Origin: Vibrio astriarenae
Lineage (GTDB): Bacteria; Pseudomonadota; Gammaproteobacteria; Enterobacterales; Vibrionaceae
Assembly: GCF_010587385.1 (NCBI RefSeq)
Contig: NZ_CP047475.1
Coordinates: forward strand, 806,001 to 870,000
Direction of reading: 5' to 3'
Length of the DNA: 64,000 bases
The position numbers were made by a program, and so were the translations under genes. Within the stretch, counting starts at the first letter, position 1; every line of letters begins with the position of its first letter. Positions 19,936-29,194 of this stretch are shown in pieces. Below the pieces are notes generated by a model. That model saw only the letters and a program-made list of their open reading frames with translations, was not told the origin of the DNA and made no database searches.

Positions 19936-22900
19936 TGTTAGTGCCTCACTTTGAGTGCTTTTGTGAGAGCGACGACTAAGTGTGAATAGTGCAGGCACCA
20001 CGTAGAACGAGATTAATGTGGTAAGCAGAGTGCCTCCTGCGATAGCCACAGCAAAGGGCGGCCAAAACCCGCCACCCGCGAGAATCAGTGGAAGGAAGCC
20101 GCCAATGGTCGTAATGGTTGTGGAGGTGATGTGGCGGGTGCAGCTCATAACGCCTGCGGTGATGGCTTCTTGATCGCCAGCCATAGATTGGCTGTCGGAT
20201 TTTAGCTCAGCCAGAATGACAATTGCGGCGTTGATGGCTAAGCCTATAACGCCGAGCAAGCCAATGATGACGGTAAAACCGAACGGATAAGAGAACACCC
20301 ACACGGATAATAAGCCGAGCCCTGCCGCCAGCCCTGCGACAAGGAAGATAATGCCGCTGAAGCGAAATGAGTTAAATGACAAGACAATCACGAGCACCAT
20401 TAGGGTGATCACCATTGACAGACTGCTCATTAGATTGGCGACGGATTCATCTCGCTCTGCGGATTCCCCGCCAAACTCTACCTGAAAGCCATTAGGTAGT
20501 TGCTTAATGTAGTCATTAACGTTGGCTTTAAACTCATTCAAAGCGGTTTGTGGCAATACACCTGCGGCAACGAACCCCTCAATAGTATTGACTCGCTGAC
20601 CGTTGCGACGAGTGATGGCACCACGACTCGGGGCGATATCAAATTCAGTCAGTGCCGACAAAGGCAGGAGTAGTGTTTGATTACCGTTGGAGCTGGCTAA
20701 AGGCAGTTGGGCGAGCTGTGAGAGCCTTTCTCTATCCTCTTCTGCGACTTTTACTCTGACAGGAATCGACTCCGTCCCTTCGATAATACTTCCTTGCACT
20801 TGACCAACGAGTGTTGTCTCTAATGTGTTTGCCAGCTGTGAGAGTGTCATACCGCTTAATAACGATGCTTGCTCGTTCACATCCAGCCAAATCTTAGGAA
20901 CCCCCGGCTGAAGAGTACTGCGTGTGTGTGTGACATCTTGGGTTTGCGCCATAATTAGACGAATATCTTCACCAATTTGTTTGAGTCCATCGAGGCTGTG
21001 ACCATAGATGCGGATCTCTAGTGGGGCATTAAATGGAGGACCTTGTTCGAGCTTGCGCACAAGAACTTGTGCGTTTGGTACCACTCGGTCGAGTTTCTTT
21101 TGTAGCTGGGGAACATATTCGTTGGCGTGACTAAAGTGCTCCATCTTGACCATGGCTTGTGCAAAGTAGGGTGCGCCGCGTTGGTTGCTTAACAAGTTGT
21201 AATAAAAAGATGGGAAGTTAGTACCCACCAACCAGTTGACAGATTCTACATGGCTATTTTCACGAATTGCCTGCTCCACTTTGTCGACCGTCTCTTCCGT
21301 TGCATAAATGCTGGCTTGAGGGGGCAGGAATACTTGGACTTCGAACATGTCACGGTCAGAAGGAGGGAAGAACTGCTCGGTCAGCTGTCCGGCAGACCAA
21401 AAACCGAATAGAGGAATAGTGCACACGACCAGCGCCGACTTTATAGGGTTGTGAACAGCAAACCGCACCGTTTTTTCGAACTGGTTTGCTATTTTCGGCA
21501 GTTGTATTCCGTGGTGATACCAATGCTTGGTATTGCTGACTTTCGGTAGAAAGCGAGCGGCAAAGCCAGCGACGAGAGTGTGAGCAATCAGGTACGAACC
21601 AACCAAAGAGAACGACACAGTAATCGCAATCGCCCCTACGAACTCACCGGCGGGGCCAGGCATTAGGAATATCGGCGCGAAAGAGAGAACCGTGGTGAGC
21701 GTCGAGCCCAACAGAGGTATCCATAGGTGCTTGATGGCTTCGAAAGCTGCAGCGATGCGGCGTTGCCCTTTTGCGCGATAGCTCTGAATGGTATCGACCA
21801 TCACGATGGCATTGTCGACCATAATACCGAGGGCGACAATAAGTCCTGTCACCGACATCTGGTTAATCGGGATCCCTGTCGCTTTCATCATGGTCAGCGT
21901 TAACATACCCGTTAATGGCAGTGATAGGGCAACAATCCAAGCAGAGCGTATCCCTAAGGTGATAAGCAATACGGCAAGTATAAGACTAAAGCCAATCACC
22001 AGACTCGTAATCAGCTCAGAGAGACGTGTCTGCGTATAGCCGTCCTGCTCAAAGAGCAAGTCAACAGCTAGGTGACGCGGTAAGTTCGACTCAAAGCGCT
22101 CGATAAGAGCATGTGCTCTTGGTGTCCATCTATCGACACGGACACTCGGTTGCATACGGGCAGCGACAATAACAGCGGGTTTACCATCAACCAGTGCAAT
22201 TTGCGCTGGTGGCGTATTATAGGCTCGCTCTATAGAGGCAACATCTTCTAAATGAACCACGTAACCATGTTCATCCAGCGCTATCGGGACCTGTTTAATA
22301 CGCTCTAATGAATCGAGTGATTTACTCATCTCAAGTGCGAAACGGTTTTGTCCATTCACCAACTCACCTGCCGAGTTTTTTGCGTCTGAACCGCCAATAG
22401 CTTGTGATAGGCTTTGTGTACTCCCCCCAAGGGAAGCAACTGCCCCTCGGTCGATGGAAACTAAAATCTCTTCGGTTACCGTGCCATACTCGTCAACAAA
22501 TTCAGTACCGCTCATGGCTCGAAACTGTTGTGCCAGCTCTTTTGCGTAGCGATTCATTACCAATAAGTTTGGATTTTGTTCTCCTTGCCAAGTAATGGCC
22601 GTAATCAAAGTAAAGGCGTAGGAGTGATCACTGTCTAGTACTGGCTCTGACACCCCTTGCGGCAGCTTCGGACGAACATCACTTAGTTTGTCTCTGACTC
22701 TCGACCACACCGGTTCAGAGTCAGTGATGGTATCGAGTAACTCAATGCTGACCACTGAGATACCCGCACGGGATGTCGAGGTGATGAGCTGAATATCATC
22801 GAGGGTACGCAATTCTGTTTCTATTTTCTCTGTAACCAGCGCCTCCACTCGTTCAGGCGTTGCACCAGGGAAGTGTGTGGTAATCGCCGCATTACGGTTG

Positions 22901-23016
22901 GTGATTAATGGATCTTCTGCGCGAGGCAGAGATTGCAGGGCAGAGAGACCAGAAACGATCAGTAAAGCGGTCACAAGAATCAGTAGTCGAGTGTTGCGAA
23001 GGATCAGTTCAATCAT
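19924..23016 (-). CDS. RND multidrug efflux permease
   Basis: Inner-membrane proton-driven pump of 1030 residues with the usual pair of large periplasmic loops and twelve predicted membrane helices. A duplicated layout is visible. The helix-4 proton-relay segment reads IMVDNAIVMVD, one Asp followed by Asn where AcrB has two Asp. The start at 23016 has AGGAG 7 nt upstream; it lies 10 nt after the adaptor gene, so the two are one operon. No outer-membrane channel gene is adjacent, so a TolC-type partner encoded elsewhere is expected. Substrates cannot be read from sequence. Confidence 0.93.
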   Translation of the reverse strand: MIELILRNTRLLILVTALLIVSGLSALQSLPRAEDPLITNRNAAITTHFPGATPERVEALVTEKIETELRTLDDIQLITSTSRAGISVVSIELLDTITDSEPVWSRVRDKLSDVRPKLPQGVSEPVLDSDHSYAFTLITAITWQGEQNPNLLVMNRYAKELAQQFRAMSGTEFVDEYGTVTEEILVSIDRGAVASLGGSTQSLSQAIGGSDAKNSAGELVNGQNRFALEMSKSLDSLERIKQVPIALDEHGYVVHLEDVASIERAYNTPPAQIALVDGKPAVIVAARMQPSVRVDRWTPRAHALIERFESNLPRHLAVDLLFEQDGYTQTRLSELITSLVIGFSLILAVLLITLGIRSAWIVALSLPLTGMLTLTMMKATGIPINQMSVTGLIVALGIMVDNAIVMVDTIQSYRAKGQRRIAAAFEAIKHLWIPLLGSTLTTVLSFAPIFLMPGPAGEFVGAIAITVSFSLVGSYLIAHTLVAGFAARFLPKVSNTKHWYHHGIQLPKIANQFEKTVRFAVHNPIKSALVVCTIPLFGFWSAGQLTEQFFPPSDRDMFEVQVFLPPQASIYATEETVDKVEQAIRENSHVESVNWLVGTNFPSFYYNLLSNQRGAPYFAQAMVKMEHFSHANEYVPQLQKKLDRVVPNAQVLVRKLEQGPPFNAPLEIRIYGHSLDGLKQIGEDIRLIMAQTQDVTHTRSTLQPGVPKIWLDVNEQASLLSGMTLSQLANTLETTLVGQVQGSIIEGTESIPVRVKVAEEDRERLSQLAQLPLASSNGNQTLLLPLSALTEFDIAPSRGAITRRNGQRVNTIEGFVAAGVLPQTALNEFKANVNDYIKQLPNGFQVEFGGESAERDESVANLMSSLSMVITLMVLVIVLSFNSFRFSGIIFLVAGLAAGLGLLSVWVFSYPFGFTVIIGLLGVIGLAINAAIVILAELKSDSQSMAGDQEAITAGVMSCTRHITSTTITTIGGFLPLILAGGGFWPPFAVAIAGGTLLTTLISFYVVPALFTLSRRSHKSTQSEALTSQA

Positions 23017-23026
23017 TTTGATGCTC

Positions 23027-24151
23027 CTATTGGTCACTCAGAGCAACGGCATTTTGTGCTTGGTTAGTAATGGTTTGTGTTTGTACCGTCTGGCCAGGAA
23101 TAATTCGATGGAGCCCGGATGCGACAATACGGTCGCCGGCGTGCAGCTCTCCATGAACGTAGGCCGCATCGTTGTTAGCAAAAATCAGGTCAACGTGCGC
23201 TCGGTGAACCTTGTCTTCACGGTCAACAACAAACACATTCCAAGTACCGCGCAGTCCGTCTGTAAGAGCAGAGAGTGGCAGCCAATAACCACTCGCTTCT
23301 CGGTGGTCTTCGTATTGCAGATAACCCAATTGACCATCAAGGGGGTTACTTGACTCCGGAAGCGCAAAGCGAAGCTCCACTGTGCGTGATTGAGTATTCA
23401 CTTGTGCACCAGGGTTGAGCAGGTTTGCCGCCACATACTCATCGTTGATGCGAATCAGCCATTGTGTTTGTTGAATAATGTCGGAAACATAGTGAGTTGG
23501 AACGCCGATGCGTACTTCATGTAGCGCATTCGCTAAAAGTGTCAAAGTTGGTGTACCCATAGTGACTACATCACCTTTAGAGACACTACGTTGGCTAATC
23601 ACTCCGGAAAACGGGGCAGTAATTATCGATTTCTCTTGCTGCAGTCTATTCGCTTCCAGGCTTGCCTTTAGTTGCTGTCGATTTGCTAACAGAGCGTTTT
23701 TCTGACTGGTTAAGGAATCAATTTCTACTTCGGCACTAAACCCCTTCTTCTTGAGCGAAAGCTGGCGCTTCAAGTTGCTTTCGATGAGCTTGAGTTGTGC
23801 TGACACTTCGGCTTGCTGCGCTTCAAGTTGGCGCTCTTGAGTGATAAGTAGACGAGTGTCCAAGCTGATGAGTGCTTGCCCCTCTTCAACGGTATCTCCG
23901 ACATCAACAAAAATGCGCTCTATTTGACCGCTAAGTTCAAACCCAAGCCTGGCCTGATCTTTTGCTCGTACAAAGCCGACGTATTCACGTTCGACGATAT
24001 AGTGTTGAGATAGACTGGGCTCAATCACTTCTGCCATAGGTTGGCTGCTTTGAGACTCTGTAATGACTGCCTCTTCACTGCAAGCAGTGACAAGCAGTAC
24101 GGTGCTGATAAGAGCAATGAGGGGGAGGGCGATGCCCTTTTTGCTATCCAT
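23027..24151 (-). CDS. RND efflux periplasmic adaptor (lipoprotein)
   Basis: Membrane-fusion protein of 374 residues that links the RND pump to an outer-membrane channel. It has a signal peptide with the lipobox VTAC (near residue 24), a biotinyl-lipoyl-like half (FVDVGDTVEEGQALISLD), a coiled-coil hairpin (about residues 115-175, rich in Gln, Leu and Glu), then the second lipoyl half (ITAPFSGVISQR) and a beta-barrel. A perfect palindromic operator lies 21 nt upstream of its start, so repression by the divergent TetR protein is likely. Confidence 0.93.
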   Translation of the reverse strand: MDSKKGIALPLIALISTVLLVTACSEEAVITESQSSQPMAEVIEPSLSQHYIVEREYVGFVRAKDQARLGFELSGQIERIFVDVGDTVEEGQALISLDTRLLITQERQLEAQQAEVSAQLKLIESNLKRQLSLKKKGFSAEVEIDSLTSQKNALLANRQQLKASLEANRLQQEKSIITAPFSGVISQRSVSKGDVVTMGTPTLTLLANALHEVRIGVPTHYVSDIIQQTQWLIRINDEYVAANLLNPGAQVNTQSRTVELRFALPESSNPLDGQLGYLQYEDHREASGYWLPLSALTDGLRGTWNVFVVDREDKVHRAHVDLIFANNDAAYVHGELHAGDRIVASGLHRIIPGQTVQTQTITNQAQNAVALSDQ

Positions 24152-24171
24152 GTCGAATTCCTAGGCTTAAA

Positions 24172-24202
24172 TAAATCAAACTAGACTGTCTAGTTTGATT
24201 TA
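24172..24202. promoter_or_regulatory. Palindromic operator upstream of the efflux operon
   Basis: Perfect inverted repeat with 15-bp arms around a single T: the arm at 24172-24186 reads TAAATCAAACTAGAC and its complement is at 24188-24202. It stands just upstream of the adaptor start (24151), as expected for a TetR-family operator. The core half-site AAACTAGAC recurs at 24261. Confidence 0.85.
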
Positions 24203-24260
24203 AGTGCAGATAGGCGTAATAATCAACAAAGCTTGAGTAATAATTTGATAGATGTCTCTA

Positions 24261-24284
24261 AAACTAGACTCTACAGTCCAGTTT
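24261..24284. promoter_or_regulatory. Second operator-like palindrome upstream of the TetR gene
   Basis: AAACTAGACT (24261-24270) and AGTCCAGTTT (24275-24284) form an inverted repeat with one mismatch and share the half-site of the operator at 24172-24202. It ends 19 nt before the regulator's ATG, which suggests autoregulation. Confidence 0.75.
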
Positions 24285-24303
24285 GAAGAGTTTGGGAGTG
24301 TAT

Positions 24304-24912
24304 ATGGTTCTGACACCACGCAGTGCGAAAAAACGAGAGCAGATCTTACAGGCTGCAGGGAAACTGTTTACTGAGGTCGGCTACGCTGTCAGCATGGATC
24401 AGATAGCAGAAGTGGCCAGTGTTTCTAAACAAACGGTTTATGCCCACTTTAAGACTAAAGATGAGTTGTTCGAGACCTGTGTTAAAACCCGCTGTGAATC
24501 TAACCGTCTTCATTTGCACTTAAAAGATGACCCAAGACCGGTTGAGGAGGCGCTCTTAGACTTCGCCATTCACTTCCAGAACATGATGACTTCACCGACT
24601 GTGATGAATACCTATCGAACCGCGGTAAGCCAAGTTGAGAGCCATCCCGATTTGGGGCAGGCGTATTTGAAGGCAGGACCGGAGTCAACGACCCAGATGG
24701 TTGAGGAGTACTTTGAGTATCTGCAGCAGCAAGGCAAATTTGCAAGCGGGAAAAACATGCGTTACGCCGCATTTCAATTTATGTTGATGATCCACGGTCA
24801 GGCGGTTTACTGGAACACGCTTGGTGTAGATATTGAGCAGAGTGAAAGTGAGCAGAGAGAGTACTTACAGAGTGTGGTGGAAGTCACGCTGCAGAGTTAT
24901 CTCGCATCTTAG
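24304..24912 (+). CDS. TetR-family repressor, divergent from the efflux operon
   Basis: DNA-binding regulator of 202 residues. The N-terminal TetR helix-turn-helix is clear (KREQILQAAGKLF, then MDQIAEVASVSKQTVYAHF, residues about 12-55), and the C-terminal ligand-binding half has a hydrophobic helical pattern. I use the ATG at 24304 with GGGAG 6-9 nt upstream; an in-frame TTG at 24283 falls inside the operator. Its position and the two flanking palindromes indicate that it represses the RND pump and itself. Inducer unknown. Confidence 0.93.
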   Translation: MVLTPRSAKKREQILQAAGKLFTEVGYAVSMDQIAEVASVSKQTVYAHFKTKDELFETCVKTRCESNRLHLHLKDDPRPVEEALLDFAIHFQNMMTSPTVMNTYRTAVSQVESHPDLGQAYLKAGPESTTQMVEEYFEYLQQQGKFASGKNMRYAAFQFMLMIHGQAVYWNTLGVDIEQSESEQREYLQSVVEVTLQSYLAS

Positions 24913-24925
24913 TTTAGTCAAAGAT

Positions 24926-24956
24926 ACAAAAAAGCGCAGCCAAATTGGCTGCGCTT
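24926..24956. terminator. Bidirectional terminator between the TetR gene and crr
   Basis: A 10-bp stem AAGCGCAGCC / GGCTGCGCTT (24932-24941 and 24947-24956). On the minus strand it is followed by TTTTTTG, making it a strong terminator for crr; the plus-strand T-run is weaker. Confidence 0.88.
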
Positions 24957-24981
24957 ATTACAACTCGTTAAGTAATGCAGA

Positions 24982-25491
24982 TTACTTAGTTACGCGAAGT
25001 ACTGGAGTTTCACCAACAACAACAGAACCAGATAGCTTGTTCAGCTCTTTGATTTCGTCCATGTTAGAGATAACAACAGGCGTTAGCGTAGATTTTGCTT
25101 TCTCTTCTAGAAGAGCAAGATCGAATTCGATGATAGTGTCACCAGCTTTCACAGTTTGACCTTCTTCAGCGATGCGAGTGAAGCCTTCACCTTTTAGTTC
25201 TACTGTATCGATACCGAAGTGTACGAAAAGCTCGATACCATCGTCAGACTCGATAGAGAATGCGTGGTTAGTTTCGAAGATCTTACCGATAGTACCGTTT
25301 ACTGGAGCAACCATTTTGTTGCCAGCTGGTTTGATAGCGATACCGTCACCAACGATTTTCTCAGCGAAAACAACGTCTGGCACATCTTCGATGTTTACGA
25401 TTTCACCAGCAAGTGGTGCGATGATCTCGATTGCACCAGCGTCAGCGCTGTCGTCAGATACTAGCTTTTTAAGTTTGTCAAACAGACCCAT
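24982..25491 (-). CDS. crr: PTS glucose-specific EIIA component (EIIA-Glc)
   Basis: Soluble phosphocarrier of 169 residues. His-76 region AFSIESDDG and the phosphoacceptor context [13 protein letters not shown] (His near residue 91) are intact. It receives phosphate from HPr, passes it to IIB domains including NagE in this window, and regulates adenylate cyclase and transporters. It is the third gene of ptsH-ptsI-crr, 111 nt after ptsI; an 8-bp stem (ATTAGACG / CGTCTAAT, 25553-25579) sits in that gap. Strong codon bias suggests high expression. Confidence 0.97.
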   Translation of the reverse strand: MGLFDKLKKLVSDDSADAGAIEIIAPLAGEIVNIEDVPDVVFAEKIVGDGIAIKPAGNKMVAPVNGTIGKIFETNHAFSIESDDGIELFVHFGIDTVELKGEGFTRIAEEGQTVKAGDTIIEFDLALLEEKAKSTLTPVVISNMDEIKELNKLSGSVVVGETPVLRVTK

Positions 25492-25602
25492 TGTGTCATG
25501 CTCCTAAGGTTTTGTTTTATCCTGTTGATTTATAGTATACCAATCTATAGAAATTAGACGACTTTTTTTGCCGTCTAATAAAATAAATCAGTCTATGGTC
25601 AA

Positions 25603-27327
25603 CTATTTAGTCTTTTCAGCAATGAATTGCTCAACGCACGCCTCAATTTCAGCTGCGGTTGGTAGTGAAAGTGCTTTCTCAGCCATTGCTTTAACTTCAG
25701 CAAAGCTTGCGTTACGAACCACTTTCTTCACTTTAGGGATAGAGATGCCGCTCATTGAGAACTCATCAAGGCCCATGCCCAGTAGAAGTAGAGTTGCACG
25801 CTCGTCGCCTGCTAGCTCACCACACATACCTGTCCATTTGCCTTCAGCGTGAGAAGCATCGATAACTTGCTTAATCACTGTCAGTACTGCCGGTGATAGT
25901 GGGTTGTATAGGTGAGAAATCATCTCGTTACCACGGTCTACCGCAAGAGTGTATTGCGTTAGGTCGTTAGTACCGATAGAGAAGAATGCCACTTCTTTTG
26001 CAAGGTGGTGTGCAATCGCCGCTGCCGCTGGAGTTTCAACCATTACACCGATTTCGATGTTTTCGTCAAAAGCATGACCTTCAGCGCGTAGCTCTGCTTT
26101 ATACTCTTCAATTGCTTTCTTCAGTTCACGGATCTCTTCAACAGAGATGATCATCGGGAACATAATACGCAGTTTGCCGTGTGCAGAAGCACGTAGGATG
26201 CCGCGTAGCTGGTCACGAAGAATTTCGCGACGGTCCAAGCTGATGCGTACCGCACGCCAGCCCAGGAATGGGTTCATTTCTTTCGGCAGATCCATGTACG
26301 GTAGATCTTTGTCGCCACCGATATCCATAGTACGGATGATGACCGCTTCGCCGTGCATTGCTTCAGCAACTTCTTTGTAAGCTTGGTACTGCTCATCTTC
26401 AGTTGGAAGGGCATCACGGTCCATGAATAGGAATTCTGTACGGTACAGACCAACGCCTTCACCGCCATTACGCAGGATGCCGTCACAGTCTTTCACTGTA
26501 CCAATGTTACCGCACACTTCTACACGGTGACCGTCAGTTGTTTCTGCTGGTAGGTCTTTTAGTTTCGCTAGCTCTTCTTTTTCAGCGATGAACGCCGCTT
26601 TAACCGCTTTCGCTTCTTCTAGCTCAGCGTCAGAAGGGTTGATAACAATCTTATTGTTCATTGCATCAAGGATCAGCATATCGCCATTCTTAACTTGAGC
26701 AGTGATGTCATTGGTACCAACGATAGCAGGAAGCTCAAGAGAGCGTGCCATGATTGAAGTGTGAGATGTACGACCACCGATATCACAAGCAAAACCTAGA
26801 ACGTAGTCTAGATTGATTTGAGCTGTTTCAGAGGGTGTTAGGTCGTAAGCGACTAAGATAACTTCTTCGTCGATATCGCTCAGCGATACGATGTTGATGC
26901 CTAGTGCATTTTTAACAAAACGTGTACCGATATCACGGATATCTGTTGCACGTTCTTTTAGGTATTCGTCGTCTAGTGATTCTAGAGCTGAGGCTTGCTC
27001 TTCAATAACGCAGTGAATCGCGTTATCAGCTGACAGTTTGTCGCCTTTGATTAGTGCTAGGATTTCTTCTTCTAGCTCTTCGTCTTCAAGAAGCATGATA
27101 TGACCTTCAAAGATCGCTTCTTTTTCTTCACCAAATGTTTCTAACGCTTTCTGTTTAACAACTTCTAGCTGCGCTGCAGACTTGTTGCGCGCGTCGAAGA
27201 AGCGTTGTACTTCAGCTTCTACTTGGTCATCAGAAATTTTATTTGTGTTTAGAACGATTTCATCTTCTTGAAGTAGTAGTGCTTTACCGATAGCAATACC
27301 AGGAGATGCTAGGATACCTGAAATCAT
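25603..27327 (-). CDS. ptsI: PTS enzyme I
   Basis: Phosphoenolpyruvate-protein phosphotransferase of 574 residues, the entry point of the PTS. The phosphohistidine segment is [15 protein letters not shown] (His near residue 189), and the PEP-binding barrel carries [14 protein letters not shown] and the C-terminal [11 protein letters not shown]. The gene is 136 nt downstream of ptsH, and the gap holds a strong stem-loop at 27417-27448. Confidence 0.98.
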   Translation of the reverse strand: MISGILASPGIAIGKALLLQEDEIVLNTNKISDDQVEAEVQRFFDARNKSAAQLEVVKQKALETFGEEKEAIFEGHIMLLEDEELEEEILALIKGDKLSADNAIHCVIEEQASALESLDDEYLKERATDIRDIGTRFVKNALGINIVSLSDIDEEVILVAYDLTPSETAQINLDYVLGFACDIGGRTSHTSIMARSLELPAIVGTNDITAQVKNGDMLILDAMNNKIVINPSDAELEEAKAVKAAFIAEKEELAKLKDLPAETTDGHRVEVCGNIGTVKDCDGILRNGGEGVGLYRTEFLFMDRDALPTEDEQYQAYKEVAEAMHGEAVIIRTMDIGGDKDLPYMDLPKEMNPFLGWRAVRISLDRREILRDQLRGILRASAHGKLRIMFPMIISVEEIRELKKAIEEYKAELRAEGHAFDENIEIGVMVETPAAAAIAHHLAKEVAFFSIGTNDLTQYTLAVDRGNEMISHLYNPLSPAVLTVIKQVIDASHAEGKWTGMCGELAGDERATLLLLGMGLDEFSMSGISIPKVKKVVRNASFAEVKAMAEKALSLPTAAEIEACVEQFIAEKTK

Positions 27328-27416
27328 AGCCTTACCTTAAACATAGTCGAAGTAAATGGGAGTTTTTAGAGCCAATACTAGAGTTAGTATTAGCGTAACT
27401 TTATCTCTATTTCCAA

Positions 27417-27448
27417 CAAAGCCATTTTGCTTTCACAAAATGGCTTTG
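27417..27448 (-). other. Strong stem-loop between ptsH and ptsI
   Basis: A perfect 13-bp stem, CAAAGCCATTTTG (27417-27429) with CAAAATGGCTTTG (27436-27448), has a 6-nt loop and no T-run on the minus strand. It is therefore more likely an mRNA-stability or processing element (keeping HPr above EI) than a plain terminator. A smaller hairpin AATACTA/TAGTATT follows at about 27373-27390. Confidence 0.7.
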
Positions 27449-27463
27449 AATTTGGAATCTTGA

Positions 27464-27721
27464 TTAGTGTAGTTGGTCCATTAGGGCAACTAGGTGGTCA
27501 ACAGCTTCAGTAGCTTGTGGACCTTCAGCAGAGATAGTTACTACTGTACCTTTTACTAGGCCAAGAGTTTGTAGCTTGAACAGGCTTTTCGCGCTTGCGC
27601 TTTTGCCGTTAGAAGTCACAGTGATGTCAGCGTCGAAAGATTTTGCTTCTTTTACGAACTGTGCAGCTGGACGAGTGTGAAGACCGTTTTCTGCAGTGAT
27701 TTCTACTTGCTTCTCGTACAT
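27464..27721 (-). CDS. ptsH: PTS phosphocarrier HPr
   Basis: Phosphocarrier of 85 residues with the active His-15 in [18 protein letters not shown] and the conserved Ser-46 region [15 protein letters not shown]. It shuttles phosphate from enzyme I to EIIA proteins. It is the first gene of the pts operon, with GGGG 10-13 nt upstream of its ATG. Confidence 0.98.
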   Translation of the reverse strand: MYEKQVEITAENGLHTRPAAQFVKEAKSFDADITVTSNGKSASAKSLFKLQTLGLVKGTVVTISAEGPQATEAVDHLVALMDQLH

Positions 27722-27977
27722 TTTGAATTACCCCAATTTGATTTATTTTTTAAGTTGCTTGCCAGTTCTAGCTTAACTGCTTAGCCGCTAATGTCTAGAC
27801 CGTGTAACACCAAAAAAGTGTCATAACTTAAACTGGCTGATAGTTTTTACCCTCATCGTCATCCAACAGATCCTTTCTGAGGACGAGATGCGAGTATAAA
27901 TTCTGTTTCTGCTTCTTTTATTTTGAAGCTTAAAATAAAACAGTGCTGATATTACCAAAGGTGAGGCTAGGATCAAT
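27722..27977 (-). promoter_or_regulatory. ptsH upstream region
   Basis: 256 bp between ptsH and the cysK terminator, without a credible gene. The pts promoter must lie here, but I could not place -35/-10 boxes with confidence. One weak inverted motif (ACAC-N7-GTGT, around 27807-27823) is present. A 69-codon open frame running through the cysK terminator is judged spurious. Confidence 0.4.
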
Positions 27978-28004
27978 AAAAAAGCTCCCATCGGGAGCTT
28001 TTTT
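27978..28004 (-). terminator. Terminator after cysK
   Basis: AAAAAAGCTCCC (27978-27989), loop ATC, and GGGAGCTTTTTT (27993-28004): a GC core flanked by A- and T-runs on both sides, so it can work in both directions. It ends the cysK transcript ahead of ptsH. Confidence 0.92.
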
Positions 28005-28030
28005 TCAACGAAAAATTGATTTGACACCAA

Positions 28031-28999
28031 TTACTGTTGGTTTTCCTGGTCAGTAAATAGGCCGGCGAACAGTGGCGAACTTAGGTAACGTTCACCAGAG
28101 CTTGGTAGTATGGTTACGATAGTTTTCCCTTCGAATTCTGGTAGTTCAGCAATTCGGTTTGCTGCAACAACTGCTGCACCTGACGAGATGCCCGCTAGAA
28201 TGCCTTCTTCTTCCATCAGGCGGCGCGCCATTTCGATTGCTTCTTCAGAAGTCACCGTCTCAACGCGGTCAAGCACTTCTAAATCTAGGTTGCCTGGAAT
28301 AAAGCCAGCACCGATACCCTGAATTTTGTGTGGAGCAGGTTGAACTTCTTCGCCTGCTAGTACTTGAGAAATAACTGGAGATTCCGCTGGCTCAACGGCC
28401 ACAGAAGTGATCGCTTTACCTTTTTCACCCTTGATGTAGCGGCTAGTACCCGTGATAGTGCCGCCTGTGCCCACACCTGCAACTAGAACGTCGATCTGAC
28501 CATCTGTTGCATCCCAAATTTCAGGCCCTGTTGTCTTTTCATGGATTTGTGGGTTCGCTGGGTTATCGAATTGCTGTAGAAGTAGGTATTTCTCAGGGTT
28601 CGTTGCGACAATCTCTTCCGCTTTCGCAATCGCACCCTTCATACCTTTAGGTGCTTCAGTGAGAACCAACTTTGCACCGAGGGCTTTGAGCAGCTTGCGA
28701 CGTTCAAGGCTCATTGACTCAGGCATGGTTAGCGTTAGCTTGTAACCGCGGGCTGCAGCAACAAATGCTAGCGCAATACCAGTGTTACCACTGGTTGGCT
28801 CAACCAGTTCAACATCTTTAGTTAGAGTGCCCGCTTTCTCTGCCTCCCAGATCATGTTCGCACCGATACGACACTTTACGCTGAAACTTGGGTTACGCGC
28901 TTCCACTTTGGCTAGAACGTTACCTTTGCTTACCTTGTTAAGGCGAACGAGAGGGGTATTACCAATGGTCAGTGAGTTGTCTTCGTAAATTTTGCTCAT
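28031..28999 (-). CDS. cysK: Cysteine synthase A
   Basis: PLP-dependent O-acetylserine sulfhydrylase of 322 residues. The family's PLP-lysine segment reads [18 protein letters not shown] (Lys near residue 42), the phosphate-binding loop is [11 protein letters not shown], and [17 protein letters not shown] follows. I start at the second ATG (28999, [11 protein letters not shown]), which has AAAGGA at better spacing than the ATG two codons before and matches E. coli. Next to cysZ, the sulfate permease gene. Confidence 0.97.
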   Translation of the reverse strand: MSKIYEDNSLTIGNTPLVRLNKVSKGNVLAKVEARNPSFSVKCRIGANMIWEAEKAGTLTKDVELVEPTSGNTGIALAFVAAARGYKLTLTMPESMSLERRKLLKALGAKLVLTEAPKGMKGAIAKAEEIVATNPEKYLLLQQFDNPANPQIHEKTTGPEIWDATDGQIDVLVAGVGTGGTITGTSRYIKGEKGKAITSVAVEPAESPVISQVLAGEEVQPAPHKIQGIGAGFIPGNLDLEVLDRVETVTSEEAIEMARRLMEEEGILAGISSGAAVVAANRIAELPEFEGKTIVTILPSSGERYLSSPLFAGLFTDQENQQ

Positions 29000-29154
29000 G
29001 GTCATAATCCTTTAACGGGTAGTGAGACAAAGATCATCTTTGCACTCAATAACTTTATGTCAGTTTGGGGTTTCAAATTACGTATAGAAGAATATGCGCT
29101 AACGAGGAGAGGTAGAAGTATTAAAAAGTTATAAGTTAGTCTGTTTATGAACAG

Positions 29155-29178
29155 AGGCTCCCTTAAAAAAGAGAGCCT
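29155..29178 (-). terminator. Weak stem-loop after cysZ
   Basis: AGGCTC (29155-29160) and GAGCCT (29173-29178) pair, with further pairing toward the A-rich loop. There is no following T-run, so cysZ transcripts may continue into cysK. Confidence 0.4.
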
Positions 29179-29194
29179 TAGACTCACAGGGGCT

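Noticed and set aside
27821..28030. 69-codon frame between ptsH and cysK
   Set aside because: It runs through the cysK terminator hairpin and has a composition unlike its neighbours; no supporting start signal.
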